From: Bacteroidales bacterium UBA7569
GTDB lineage: Bacteria; Bacteroidota; Bacteroidia; Bacteroidales; Paludibacteraceae
Assembly (NCBI GenBank): GCA_002477945.1
Contig: DLLF01000020.1
Coordinates: 1-27,494, forward strand
Reading direction: 5' to 3'
DNA length: 27,494 nt
The notes below the pieces were generated by a model. The model was not told the DNA's origin and ran no database searches. It worked only from the letters and a program-made list of their open reading frames with translations. Of this stretch, positions 8,847 through 16,427 are shown piece after piece. The position numbers and the translations under genes are program-made. Positions within the stretch are counted from its first letter, which is position 1, and each line of letters starts with the position of its first letter.

Positions 8847-10280
8847 ATGACTAAGAAATACTACATACTCATGGCGGCTTTCCTCCTGTGCGGAAGTCTC
8901 GTCAATGCGCAATCCTATGTGCAGTTCAATCCCTCTGTGCGCTATTCTCGGTTGGTCATTGATAAGAACTTGTACAATTTCAAAGCCAATACAAAGTCGG
9001 GAGGTTTTGCCAAATTCAACGAGATGGGCGACTCGCTAAGTGCTAACGTAAGCAAGTTCGACTATGTACCCGGCTTGGTGGCGAAAGCCGTATTGGAAGC
9101 GGTGGATTTATATCAGGATTCTGCGTGGGCTAGACCTTGGTTCTATAGCATTCGGACGTATGGTAGTCTGAACGCCGGTACATCACGCAAAGGCGGAAGT
9201 TTGGACGACTTGAACGCCTGCAAAATGTATTTCGGACTTGCCGAATTGACCAAACAGGGGGCAGTGTTCGAGGATGCCGTGCGTTATGCTGCCTATCAAG
9301 GAGCCAAACAGAAGGCTTTGGCGGGACTGGAAGACCATAATAACAACTACTCCATTTCTCAAACTACATCCGAAGCATTCGAAGGAACGGATGAATATAT
9401 CGGAGGATGGTGGCATAAGTCAAAATATAAAAACGAAATGTGGTGCGACGGGCAGTATATGGGACCCGCTTTGCTCGCAATGCTTTTGGCGGAAAACTAC
9501 CAATATAAAGGACTTTCCTCTGCAGAAGCATGGAATGAAGTCGGACGCCAGTTCCAAATGACGTGGAATAAACTTTGGGATAGTGACCGGCAATTGTTGT
9601 GGCACGCTTTCACGGCAACACCGTCCGAAGCGCAGACCGTTGGTTGGGCGGATCAGGACGCATCTTCCCCGCATTATGGTGTGTCAAGCGAGTATTGGGG
9701 ACGGGCTGCGGGATGGTACTTCTTGGCTTTGATTGATGTCTTGGAACTGATGCCGCAGGAGTGCCGATACTATCTGATATTGAGGGACTATGCTAATAAT
9801 GTCGCAGAAGGGTTGGCAAAACGGATACAACCGCAAGGGGCATGGTGCCAACTGCTGGCTTATCCCGTGGGAACTGTTCCTGAGGGGTGTACCAAGGAAA
9901 ACTATCTCGAGGCGTCCGCTTCGGCTATATTCACGGCGGCATATCTCAAAGGTATGCGATTGGGCTTGTTCGATAAAGATTATAGTACGCTGGCAAAGAA
10001 AGCCTACAAAGGATTGGTGGAAAATTTCCTGACAACCGATTATTTGCTCATCAATTCTTGCGCTTCTGCAGGGTTAAGTAAGGATAGAAACGGTAGTGCT
10101 AAGTACTATCTCGAAGGAAGTGACACAAAAAAGATAACCTCTTATACGGAAGGGAAAATTCTTGGGGCGTTCATCCTGGCTGCAACGGAATACGAACGGA
10201 GGTTCTTGCCGGAGAGCAATAGTGGCGAGTTGGCTGAGAGTTCGTGCCATTGCCTGCAGGTCACTATGAAAGAAAGATAA
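8847..10280 (+). CDS. GH105/GH88-type unsaturated glycuronyl hydrolase
   Basis: Predicted 477-aa hydrolase that removes the unsaturated uronic acid left by a pectin or rhamnogalacturonan lyase (YteR/YesR-like). The ATG at 8847 is chosen because it gives a signal peptide (ILMAAFLLCGSLVNAQ) one base after the previous stop. The alpha/alpha-barrel family motifs are MWCDGQYMGPALLAM (from 198, with the acidic D201 at the position of the YteR catalytic Asp), LWHAFTA, EYWGRAAGWYFLAL (from 282) and NYLEASASAIFTAAYLKGM. There is no T9SS tail, so a periplasmic location is inferred. Pairing with the PL1 lyase upstream fits a lyase-then-hydrolase order. GH88 (ulvan or glycosaminoglycan) substrates cannot be excluded. 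Confidence 0.85.
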   Translation: MTKKYYILMAAFLLCGSLVNAQSYVQFNPSVRYSRLVIDKNLYNFKANTKSGGFAKFNEMGDSLSANVSKFDYVPGLVAKAVLEAVDLYQDSAWARPWFYSIRTYGSLNAGTSRKGGSLDDLNACKMYFGLAELTKQGAVFEDAVRYAAYQGAKQKALAGLEDHNNNYSISQTTSEAFEGTDEYIGGWWHKSKYKNEMWCDGQYMGPALLAMLLAENYQYKGLSSAEAWNEVGRQFQMTWNKLWDSDRQLLWHAFTATPSEAQTVGWADQDASSPHYGVSSEYWGRAAGWYFLALIDVLELMPQECRYYLILRDYANNVAEGLAKRIQPQGAWCQLLAYPVGTVPEGCTKENYLEASASAIFTAAYLKGMRLGLFDKDYSTLAKKAYKGLVENFLTTDYLLINSCASAGLSKDRNGSAKYYLEGSDTKKITSYTEGKILGAFILAATEYERRFLPESNSGELAESSCHCLQVTMKER

Positions 10281-10317
10281 ATATCGTTCTTGATATTTTA
10301 TATGTTGTGTGTTTGTG

Positions 10318-10348
10318 AGGGAGTATCCGTGAGGATACTCCTTTTTTT
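10318..10348 (+). terminator. Intrinsic terminator of the GH105 operon
   Basis: GGAGTATCC (10320-10328) pairs perfectly with GGATACTCC (10333-10341) around loop GTGA and is followed by seven T residues (10342-10348). It lies 39 nt after the GH105 stop. Confidence 0.93.
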
Positions 10349-10528
10349 GTTCTGCAAAAAAACGTCTCTGTTTCCTCGTTGCTGGAATCTTATTGAAATA
10401 CGAAGGGCAGCGAATCTGCAATATCCGGCATTGTGACAGCGAGGAAAATGAAATAATGCAGTCGATAGAATGTCTTGAACATCTATAATTGGTGCTGTCC
10501 GTGTGTTTCCTGTTAGTCTGTGTCCAAT

Positions 10529-10564
10529 CCGCCCAATTTGTCCAATTTGTCCAATTAACCGAAT
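10529..10564 (+). repeat. 9-bp tandem repeat array
   Basis: Four units at exact 9-nt pitch: CCGCCCAAT, TTGTCCAAT, TTGTCCAAT, TAACCGAAT. Degenerate units (TTAGTCTG, TGTCCAAT) precede them from 10513. Confidence 0.8.
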
Positions 10565-10578
10565 TTTTCTCATTCTCC

Positions 10579-10609
10579 CTATAACTTCTCGAACAACTAT
10601 AACGTCTAT
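10579..10609 (+). repeat. Paired GAACTTCT/GAACGTCT-type motif, copy B
   Basis: TAACTTCT at 10582 and TAACGTCT at 10600, 18 nt apart, with CGAAC directly after the first half. Related pairs occur at 2171, 11111, 21839 and 21940. Confidence 0.75.
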
Positions 10610-10694
10610 TGTAGTCCCATTGGCGGATTCTTTGTCCTCCCTGTCATCTTTCTTGCAAAATCGTACATTGTACATCGTCCAATCGTAAATAATA

Positions 10695-10737
10695 CGACCC
10701 CTCGTCGGGATCTCAAGCACCCCTCATCGAGAGATGA
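10695..10737. repeat. 43-bp intergenic element, copy 1
   Basis: It aligns without gaps to 21776-21818, with 36 of 43 positions identical by my count. Read on the minus strand it is three 11-nt units of GATGAGGGGTC type. Confidence 0.75.
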
Positions 10738-10759
10738 CCTTATTGGTCTCATTCGTTCA

Positions 10760-10779
10760 ATTCGTCCAATTGGACGAAT
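10760..10779. repeat. Perfect 20-nt palindrome ATTCGTCCAATTGGACGAAT
   Basis: The sequence equals its own reverse complement. It is two nonamer-type units meeting head to head at the end of a short array (from about 10752). Confidence 0.85.
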
Positions 10780-10825
10780 CTTCGGCATGGGCTTCGAAAA
10801 TTATGCTATCTTTTTTCTCCGAATG

Positions 10826-10857
10826 TTTGCGAGTGTCAGAAATAAAGTGTACTTTTG
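10826..10857 (+). promoter_or_regulatory. Promoter of tRNA-Cys
   Basis: TTTG (10826-10829), 20 nt, then TACTTTTG (10850-10857): a good match to the Bacteroidota sigma-ABfr promoter. The downstream GCACCGCTTTT is shared with the tRNA-Arg promoter. Confidence 0.85.
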
Positions 10858-10885
10858 CACCGCTTTTTCCTGAAACGAAAAGTAG

Positions 10886-10959
10886 GGTACCTTGCCCGAG
10901 CGGTTAGGGATCGGTCTGCAAAACCGGGGACGGCGGTTCGAATCCGCCAGGTACCTCCA
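10886..10959 (+). tRNA. tRNA-Cys(GCA), CCA encoded
   Basis: The acceptor stem GGTACCT/AGGTACC is fully paired. The anticodon loop CTGCAAA carries GCA. The T arm GGCGG-TTCGAAT-CCGCC is canonical. The discriminator base is T73, as expected for tRNA-Cys, and the terminal CCA is present in the DNA. Total 74 nt including CCA. Confidence 0.96.
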
Positions 10960-10965
10960 ACTGAG

Positions 10966-11007
10966 AAAAAAGAGTTCTTACAGCAAAATGTAAGAACTCT
11001 TTCCTTT
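10966..11007 (+). terminator. Terminator of tRNA-Cys
   Basis: A perfect 14-bp stem (10969-10982 with 10989-11002) and loop GCAAAA, preceded by an A-run and followed by TTTCCTTT. Placed 7 nt after the tRNA, it could work in both directions. Confidence 0.9.
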
Positions 11008-11021
11008 GCCTATATAACGGA

Positions 11022-11084
11022 TTCGTTTATTCGTCCCATTTGTCCAGATTGTCTGATTCGTCCTATTAGTCTAATCCGCCCGAT
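11022..11084 (+). repeat. 9-bp tandem repeat array, seven units
   Basis: Units at exact 9-nt pitch: TTCGTTTAT, TCGTCCCAT, TTGTCCAGA, TTGTCTGAT, TCGTCCTAT, TAGTCTAAT, CCGCCCGAT. The consensus is about YNGTCYNAT. Copies are diverged but the pitch holds throughout. Confidence 0.85.
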
Positions 11085-11110
11085 TCCTTAACAGCAGGAT
11101 ATATTCCTTC

Positions 11111-11144
11111 ATAGAATTTCTCGGTTAACTCGAACGTCTATAAT
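11111..11144 (+). repeat. Paired GAACTTCT/GAACGTCT-type motif, copy C
   Basis: GAATTTCT at 11114 and GAACGTCT at 11132, 18 nt apart, flanked by ATA and ATAAT as in the other copies. Confidence 0.75.
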
Positions 11145-11283
11145 CAATATCCTTCGGTAACTCGTTGGCGGAATTAAATCAAACTATGCGTGTCAGTGTG
11201 TCAGCAACGCCCGACACAAATCACTCCGGAGGTTAAGGCTGCTTATAGCCCCCTCTTTGAGGGGGGTGGGGGAGTCCCATTGG

Positions 11284-11317
11284 TTTCTTTTCTTTTGGTC
11301 AGGCAAAAGAAAAGAAA
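11284..11317. repeat. Perfect 14-bp inverted repeat upstream of hisS
   Basis: TTTCTTTTCTTTTG (11284-11297) and CAAAAGAAAAGAAA (11304-11317) with loop GTCAGG. It could form a strong hairpin. No transcript clearly ends here, so the role is unknown. Confidence 0.8.
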
Positions 11318-11377
11318 GGTATATAGAATGATATCTCTTATAGTTTGGATGCGGTTGCCCGATACTCAAAGCCCTCT

Positions 11378-11409
11378 TTTGTACAAGTGAAAAAATAGAT
11401 GTATCTTTG
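11378..11409 (+). promoter_or_regulatory. Promoter of hisS
   Basis: TTTG (11378-11381), 20 nt, TATCTTTG (11402-11409) and GC: near-perfect Bacteroidota promoter. Transcription would start near 11415, which favours the ATG at 11437 over the one at 11422. Confidence 0.88.
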
Positions 11410-11436
11410 CAGACTGATAGAATGGAGAAACTCATA

Positions 11437-12801
11437 ATGAAACCCTCAATACCCAAAGGAACGCGCGACTTTGCTCCTCAGGAAATGGAGCGACGCCAGT
11501 ATATTTTCTCAACGGTGCGGGACGTTTTCCGCCTCTATGGTTTTCAGCAGATCGAAACGCCGGCGATGGAAAACCTCTCCACATTGATGGGGAAGTATGG
11601 CGAAGAAGGAGACAAACTGCTTTTCAAGATACTCAATTCCGGAAACTGGTTGCAGGGAATGGATGGTGAAGACATAACAGCGGAGAACCTACCCCGTCTC
11701 ACGCGTTGCGTAACCGAGAAAGGATTGCGCTATGACCTTACGGTTCCCTTTGCCCGCTTTGTCGTGCAGAATCGGGATAAAATACAGTTTCCCTTCAAAC
11801 GTTATCAGATTCAGCCCGTTTGGCGCGCCGACCGTCCGCAGAAGGGACGCTACAGGGAGTTCTACCAATGCGATGTGGATGTGATAGGTACTGGCTCGTT
11901 GGTGTGTGAGTTGGAACTGCTGCAGATCGTGCAGGAAGTGTACCGTCGTTTGGGAATCAGGGTCGCTGTGCATGTCAACGACCGCAAGATATTGGCGGGG
12001 ATTGCCGAGGTGATAGGCGCACCGGACAAGATGATGGATATCACGGTGGCTATCGATAAGTTGGATAAGATAGGCTTGGAGAATGTCAATCGGGAACTGG
12101 CGGAAAAGGGGTTGGCTGAAGATACGGTTGCCGCTTTGCAGCCGATTCTGAATCTCTGTGGCACAACGGCGGAAAAGTTGGATAAATTGGCGGTTATCCT
12201 CTCCGGTAGTGAAGTGGGATTGCAAGGCGTGGAGGAGATGCGTACATTGTTCGGCTTGGCGGATGATAATAACGTTGCAACGGAGGATTGCACTTTGGAA
12301 TTGGATCTGTGTCTGGCAAGAGGGCTTAACTATTATACGGGGGCTATCTTCGAAGTCAAAGCACGCGATGTGGAAATCGGCAGCATCACCGGTGGTGGAC
12401 GCTACGATAATCTGACGGGCATTTTCGGAATGCCCGATGTGTCAGGCGTAGGGATCTCTTTCGGTGCCGATCGTATCTACGATGTCCTGAACCAACTGGA
12501 TCTGTATCCCGAAACGCTGTCGCAAACCACACGGTTGCTCTTTGCCTGCTTTGGCGCGGAAGAGCAAAACTATGCGTTGCGCTGGGCTTCGTCTTTGCGC
12601 AGGCACGGCGTCGCCGTGGAAGTCTATCCCGATACGGTGAAGATGAAACGCCAGATGAACTATGCCGATCAGAAACATATCCCTTATGTGGCTGTGGTCG
12701 GAGGCGATGAGATGCAAAGCAACACCGTGATGCTCAAAAATATGCTCACAGGCGAACAGAAACCATGCTCGCAGGAGGAACTGTTGGAGATATTGCTTTA
12801 G
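11437..12801 (+). CDS. hisS: Histidyl-tRNA synthetase
   Basis: Class II synthetase charging tRNA-His in the cytoplasm; 454 aa, usual for Bacteroidales. ATG 11437 gives the expected MKPSIPKGTRDF start, sits behind GGAGAAA and leaves a leader of about 20 nt; in-frame ATG 11422 and TTG 11407 lie too close to or inside the promoter. Motif 2 is RYQIQPVWRADRPQKGRYRE with FYQCD (about 121-145). The histidine-binding motif LARGLNYYTGA begins near 294, GSITGGGRYDNLTG follows, and motif 3 GISFGADRIYDVL is near 338. The C-terminal anticodon-binding domain runs from about LLFACFGAEEQ to the end. The endonuclease gene follows after 22 nt. Confidence 0.97.
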   Translation: MKPSIPKGTRDFAPQEMERRQYIFSTVRDVFRLYGFQQIETPAMENLSTLMGKYGEEGDKLLFKILNSGNWLQGMDGEDITAENLPRLTRCVTEKGLRYDLTVPFARFVVQNRDKIQFPFKRYQIQPVWRADRPQKGRYREFYQCDVDVIGTGSLVCELELLQIVQEVYRRLGIRVAVHVNDRKILAGIAEVIGAPDKMMDITVAIDKLDKIGLENVNRELAEKGLAEDTVAALQPILNLCGTTAEKLDKLAVILSGSEVGLQGVEEMRTLFGLADDNNVATEDCTLELDLCLARGLNYYTGAIFEVKARDVEIGSITGGGRYDNLTGIFGMPDVSGVGISFGADRIYDVLNQLDLYPETLSQTTRLLFACFGAEEQNYALRWASSLRRHGVAVEVYPDTVKMKRQMNYADQKHIPYVAVVGGDEMQSNTVMLKNMLTGEQKPCSQEELLEILL

Positions 12802-12823
12802 AAAGAAATAAAATAATACTTGT

Positions 12824-14704
12824 ATGAAAAAACACATCATTGCTTTAGCGGGGCTGTTGTTTGCGGCGTTCCCGTTGCTCGCACAACCTTCTGCCTCGCA
12901 CTACTCTGCACTCAACGGAACGTCGGGTGCTTCTCTGTTTGAAGCCGTACATAGTGCCGCATGTAGCGGATACCATTCGTTAGGATACGACGGACTCTAT
13001 AATGCTTACAAGAAAACCGACTCCAGGAACGGACAAATATGGGATATGTATTCCGATTGCTCGTTCCCTTACACAAAAAAGTGCGGGAACTATAGCAAGG
13101 AATGTGACTGCTACAACCGTGAACACTCTGTCCCGCAAAGTTGGTGGGGGAAAGGAACAAGTAACCAAGGGTGCGATATCTTCATCGTTGTCCCGACTGA
13201 TGGCAAAGTCAATGGTATGCGAAGCAATTACCCCTTTGGAGAAGTAGGTTCGGCAACTTATACTTCCGCCAACGGAAGTAAGGTCGGAAGTTCTTCAATG
13301 AGCGGTTATTCCGGTAGGGTCTTTGAACCTATAGACGAATACAAAGGCGACTTTGCACGGGGTATATTGGGCGCAATGGCGAAATGGAAAGGCAAATGGA
13401 CGCAGGCGGACGGCAGTAAGGTGTTTAATGGCAACTATACTGCTGCAGGCAACTTCGGTTTGGCACCCTATGGTATGGCGTTGCTCTTGAAATGGCATCG
13501 TCAGGATCCTGTTTCGCAGAAAGAGAGAGACCGCAACAACGCAATAGAGAATACACAGGGAAACCGTAATCCTTTTATTGACTACCCCTGTTTGGTAGAG
13601 TATATCTGGGGTACGCACAAGGGAGAACGTTTCGATTTGTCACAGGTGGTGTCTGCCTACGACCCTTCCTTCGATTCAAGCGACCAATCGGGTTGCTCTT
13701 GTTCCACGGAACCGCGTCTGACGCAACCCGCACAAGGGGAGACAGTGAACGTAGGTGGCGTTCTGTTGGGTAGCACGGCAACCGAAACAATAACGGTGCG
13801 TGGTGCCAATCTCACGCAGACACTCGCGCTCTCTTTGTCGGGTGCCGATAGCAGGTATTTCTCTGTATCTCCTGCTTCCGTAACAGCCTTGCAGGCAATG
13901 GAAGGGCAACCCGTTGCCATCATCTATACACCAACGGAAGAAGGTTCCCATTCTGCGCAACTGACAATCGCTTCTCCTGAATTCGCTTCAGTCGTGCTGA
14001 CAGTGACGGCTAAGGCAACGGAAAAGTCGGAGACGCTAGACCCCGATGGCGACTATGTGAAACTGATGAAAGCCCCTGTCGATTATGCTGGAACCTACTT
14101 GATTGTATATGACGACGGAAATGTCTGTCTCGATGCAGCGGGCAATGTGACAAAAACACCAAACAGAAAATCGGTCAATATAACCGGCAATACCATTGCT
14201 TCTACAGAAGAGGTAGATGCTTCTGCTGTGGAGATTGTTGCTGTGAGTGGAGGATATGCTTTGAAATTGCCTGCGGGTGATTATTTGGGGTCAAGTGGCA
14301 GCAAGGGCAATATAACGCTGTATGATGAACCGCAAGTAAATACAATCTCCGTACTGAATGGCACGGCTACTGTTGCGGCGGCAAATGGTACGGTCCTGCG
14401 TTATAATACATCTGCCAACTGCTTCCGCTACTATCAGGATGGGCAGCAAGCCGTCAGTCTCTATAGGAAGGAAAGTGCTTCGGGAAGTTCTACAGAGAAT
14501 ACCTTTGACGAAGAAATGATATGTAGAATTGCCGCAGGAAAACTGACGGTGGAAAACAATAAGCCGATGTTGATTGCTCTATATGATGTTATGGGGCGGT
14601 TGCTGGAGCAAAAGAATGGTGTAACCTGTTACGAAAGAACATTGCCTCAAGGACTCTATCTGTTGAGAGTAAATGGTAATACACAACGTGTGCTTGTTCC
14701 GTAA
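12824..14704 (+). CDS. Secreted endonuclease I-family nuclease with T9SS tail
   Basis: Predicted extracellular nuclease, 626 aa. Signal peptide: 1-20 (LLFAAFPLLAQ). The Endonuclease_1 domain (about 22-280) shows NREHSVPQSWWGK, with the His of the beta-beta-alpha-metal active site, then VVPTDGKVNGMRSNYPFGEV, LLKWHRQDPVS and NRNPFIDYPCLVEYIWG, all typical of the family (E. coli EndA, Vibrio Dns). About 297-405 is an Ig-like domain; about 408-550 is a beta-rich domain I do not recognise (YLIVYDDGNVCLDA, YLGSSGSKGNI). The C terminus (LIALYDVMGRLLEQ, GLYLLRV) is a type A T9SS sorting domain. Likely roles are scavenging nucleic acids or attacking extracellular DNA. The gap to hisS is 22 nt, so co-transcription is likely though the roles are unrelated. 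Confidence 0.9.
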   Translation: MKKHIIALAGLLFAAFPLLAQPSASHYSALNGTSGASLFEAVHSAACSGYHSLGYDGLYNAYKKTDSRNGQIWDMYSDCSFPYTKKCGNYSKECDCYNREHSVPQSWWGKGTSNQGCDIFIVVPTDGKVNGMRSNYPFGEVGSATYTSANGSKVGSSSMSGYSGRVFEPIDEYKGDFARGILGAMAKWKGKWTQADGSKVFNGNYTAAGNFGLAPYGMALLLKWHRQDPVSQKERDRNNAIENTQGNRNPFIDYPCLVEYIWGTHKGERFDLSQVVSAYDPSFDSSDQSGCSCSTEPRLTQPAQGETVNVGGVLLGSTATETITVRGANLTQTLALSLSGADSRYFSVSPASVTALQAMEGQPVAIIYTPTEEGSHSAQLTIASPEFASVVLTVTAKATEKSETLDPDGDYVKLMKAPVDYAGTYLIVYDDGNVCLDAAGNVTKTPNRKSVNITGNTIASTEEVDASAVEIVAVSGGYALKLPAGDYLGSSGSKGNITLYDEPQVNTISVLNGTATVAAANGTVLRYNTSANCFRYYQDGQQAVSLYRKESASGSSTENTFDEEMICRIAAGKLTVENNKPMLIALYDVMGRLLEQKNGVTCYERTLPQGLYLLRVNGNTQRVLVP

Positions 14705-14739
14705 CGAACGGAGGGATGAAACATTTATAGAACGAAGAG

Positions 14740-15288
14740 ATGAGCACTGCAGAACAATATGATGGCGTCATGGCGCGTTGCCGCGATATATTTGCCAAGA
14801 AGATAAAGGACTATGGTCCTTCGTGGCGGATTATGCGCCCGCAGACAGTTAATGACCAGTTGTTTATCAAGATTAAGCGTATCCGTGAATTGGAAACCAC
14901 GGGCGTGAACCTTGTAGGTGACAGCATCGACGGGGAGTTGGTGGCGATAGTGAATTATTCCATTATTGGTCTGATTCAGTTGCAGTGTAATTATGCCGAT
15001 CAGGTGGATATGTCAGCGTCAGAGGCTTTGCAGCACTATGATTCCTTTGCTGCTGAAGCAAAACGTTTGATGATGAGCAAGAATCATGATTACGGGGAGG
15101 CGTGGCGCGACATGATGCAGACGTCCATTACCGACATGATATATACGAAGATATTGCGCAACAAGTCCATTTTGGCAAACGATAATAAAACGCTTGTCTC
15201 CGAAGGAGCGGACGGAAACTATTTTGATATGGTCAACTATGCCGTCTTTAACCTCATCAAGCGAGCGGAGCAACTGAAAAACAAATAA
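14740..15288 (+). CDS. DUF1599 (Nmad1) family protein, internally duplicated
   Basis: Protein of 182 aa, probably cytoplasmic; biochemical role unknown. It consists of two copies of the same unit. Copy 1 (about 7-88) has YDGVMARCRDIF, KKIKDYGPSWRIM and DGELVAIVNYSIIGLIQL. Copy 2 (about 101-178) has YDSFAAEAKRLM, KNHDYGEAWRDM and DGNYFDMVNYAVFNLIKR. DYGxxWR and VNY are conserved in both. In Bacteroidales this family commonly precedes a DoxX gene and tpiA, as here (4-nt gap to DoxX). The Pfam name (nucleotide modification associated) comes from phage contexts and does not establish a role in this position. Confidence 0.88.
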   Translation: MSTAEQYDGVMARCRDIFAKKIKDYGPSWRIMRPQTVNDQLFIKIKRIRELETTGVNLVGDSIDGELVAIVNYSIIGLIQLQCNYADQVDMSASEALQHYDSFAAEAKRLMMSKNHDYGEAWRDMMQTSITDMIYTKILRNKSILANDNKTLVSEGADGNYFDMVNYAVFNLIKRAEQLKNK

Positions 15289-15292
15289 GGAT

Positions 15293-16399
15293 ATGAATAG
15301 CAAACAAGCAGGACACATCATTGGTTCAACGGCAAGAACGTTGTTGGCGTTTGTCTTTATCTTTTCAGGCTTTGTTAAAGCCGTCGACCCGTTGGGTACT
15401 ACTTATAAAATTGAAGATTATCTGACGGCGTTTGGCTCGTTTTTTGCAGTCTTTATTCCGATGGCGGAACCTTTGGCGTGGGTGTTGATTGCCTTTGAGT
15501 TCCTGTTGGGTATCAGCCTGCTGTTCAATATAAAGACTCAGATAACGGGTTGGTTGGCATTGTTGCTGATGTGTTTCATGACCCCGCTGACGTTGTACAT
15601 TGCCCTCAAGAACCCCGTGTCGGATTGCGGTTGCTTCGGTGATGCTTTGGTGTTGTCCAATTGGGCAACCTTTTGGAAAAACATAGTCTTGCTCGCTTTG
15701 GTGGTGCTGTTGCTGCTGACGAAAAAACACATCTCGCAGACGTTTACGGGAAAAGCGGAGGCAGGTATTTTCGTCGTATTCACGGTCTTGCTGGTTGCCA
15801 TGATGCTCTGGTGCAGATTGCGTCTGCCGCTCATTGATTTCCGCCCCTATAAAGTAGGGAACAATATCATCGAACTGATGGAAATACCCGAAGGGGCTGA
15901 CCCCGATGTGTACGAAACAACGTTTGTGTATGAGAAAGACGGCGTGGAGCAGGAGTTTACACTGCAAAATTACCCGAAAAACGACTCCTCATGGGTGTTT
16001 GTGAGACAGAATACCAAGTTGCTGCACAAAGGTTACGAACCTCCTATACACGATTTTGCCATCACAAATGAAGATTTCGAGGACATCACGGACGATATTC
16101 TCTATGCAGAGGACACGGTGGTAATGGTTGTAATGTACGACTTGGAGAAAACATCCCGCAAACAGGCTGCCAAACTCAACCGGCTTTACGAGGATTCGCA
16201 GGCGGCCGGTCGTGTGTTTGTTGCCGTGACGGGTTCCGGTACCGACGAAATCGAAACCTTTGCAGAAGAAACGCAGGCACTCTATCCGTTCTGTACTGCC
16301 GACGGAACCATGCTGAAAACCGTTATCCGTGCAAATCCCGGCGTGGTAATCCTCTCGGATGGAACCGTGGTGGAGAAGTATAACTTGCGAGGTAAATAG
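15293..16399 (+). CDS. DoxX/MauE-like membrane protein with C-terminal thioredoxin-like domain
   Basis: Protein of 368 aa in the inner membrane. Hydrophobic segments lie at about 10-27, 43-62, 66-85, 90-107, 122-140 and 153-172. The DCGCFGD motif (C112, C114) after the fourth segment is typical of MauE/DoxX proteins of Bacteroidota and could be redox-active. From about 185 the protein is soluble; TVVMVVMYDLEKTSRKQAAK, VFVAVTGS and NPGVVILSDGTVVEKY suggest a thioredoxin-like fold, apparently without a CxxC. The likely role is envelope redox or thiol handling, by inference only. It starts 4 nt after the DUF1599 stop, and tpiA follows after 28 nt. Confidence 0.86.
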   Translation: MNSKQAGHIIGSTARTLLAFVFIFSGFVKAVDPLGTTYKIEDYLTAFGSFFAVFIPMAEPLAWVLIAFEFLLGISLLFNIKTQITGWLALLLMCFMTPLTLYIALKNPVSDCGCFGDALVLSNWATFWKNIVLLALVVLLLLTKKHISQTFTGKAEAGIFVVFTVLLVAMMLWCRLRLPLIDFRPYKVGNNIIELMEIPEGADPDVYETTFVYEKDGVEQEFTLQNYPKNDSSWVFVRQNTKLLHKGYEPPIHDFAITNEDFEDITDDILYAEDTVVMVVMYDLEKTSRKQAAKLNRLYEDSQAAGRVFVAVTGSGTDEIETFAEETQALYPFCTADGTMLKTVIRANPGVVILSDGTVVEKYNLRGK

Positions 16400-16427
16400 T
16401 TTATTGTCAAACACACATATAGAGAAT

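Larger units (their letters stand above)
10349..10825. other. Repeat-rich intergenic gap (copy B of composite module)
   Basis: No credible gene. It holds a nonamer array (10529-10564), the paired TAACTTCT/TAACGTCT motif (10579-10609) followed by TTGGCGGATT, one copy of a 43-bp element (10695-10737) and a 20-nt perfect palindrome (10760-10779). Open frames here encode only IGQIGQIG-type repeats from the nonamers. Confidence 0.7.
11008..11377. other. Repeat-rich intergenic gap (copy C of composite module)
   Basis: No credible gene. In order it holds seven 9-bp units (11022-11084), a GAATTTCT/GAACGTCT pair (11111-11144) with TTGGCGGAATT about 20 nt further on, a C-run/G-run hairpin (CCCCCTCTTTGAGGGGGG, about 11249-11267), and a 14-bp A/T-rich inverted repeat (11284-11317) before the hisS promoter. 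Confidence 0.7.

Noticed and set aside
1..10350. A complete polysaccharide utilisation locus
   Set aside because: No SusC/SusD pair or hybrid two-component or ECF regulator is in the window, so only a pectin-related gene group is claimed.
10298..10720. Minus-strand open frame of about 140 codons reading IGQIGQIGRIG
   Set aside because: The peptide simply translates the 9-bp DNA repeat; there is no start-site signal, and the frame runs across the GH105 terminator region.
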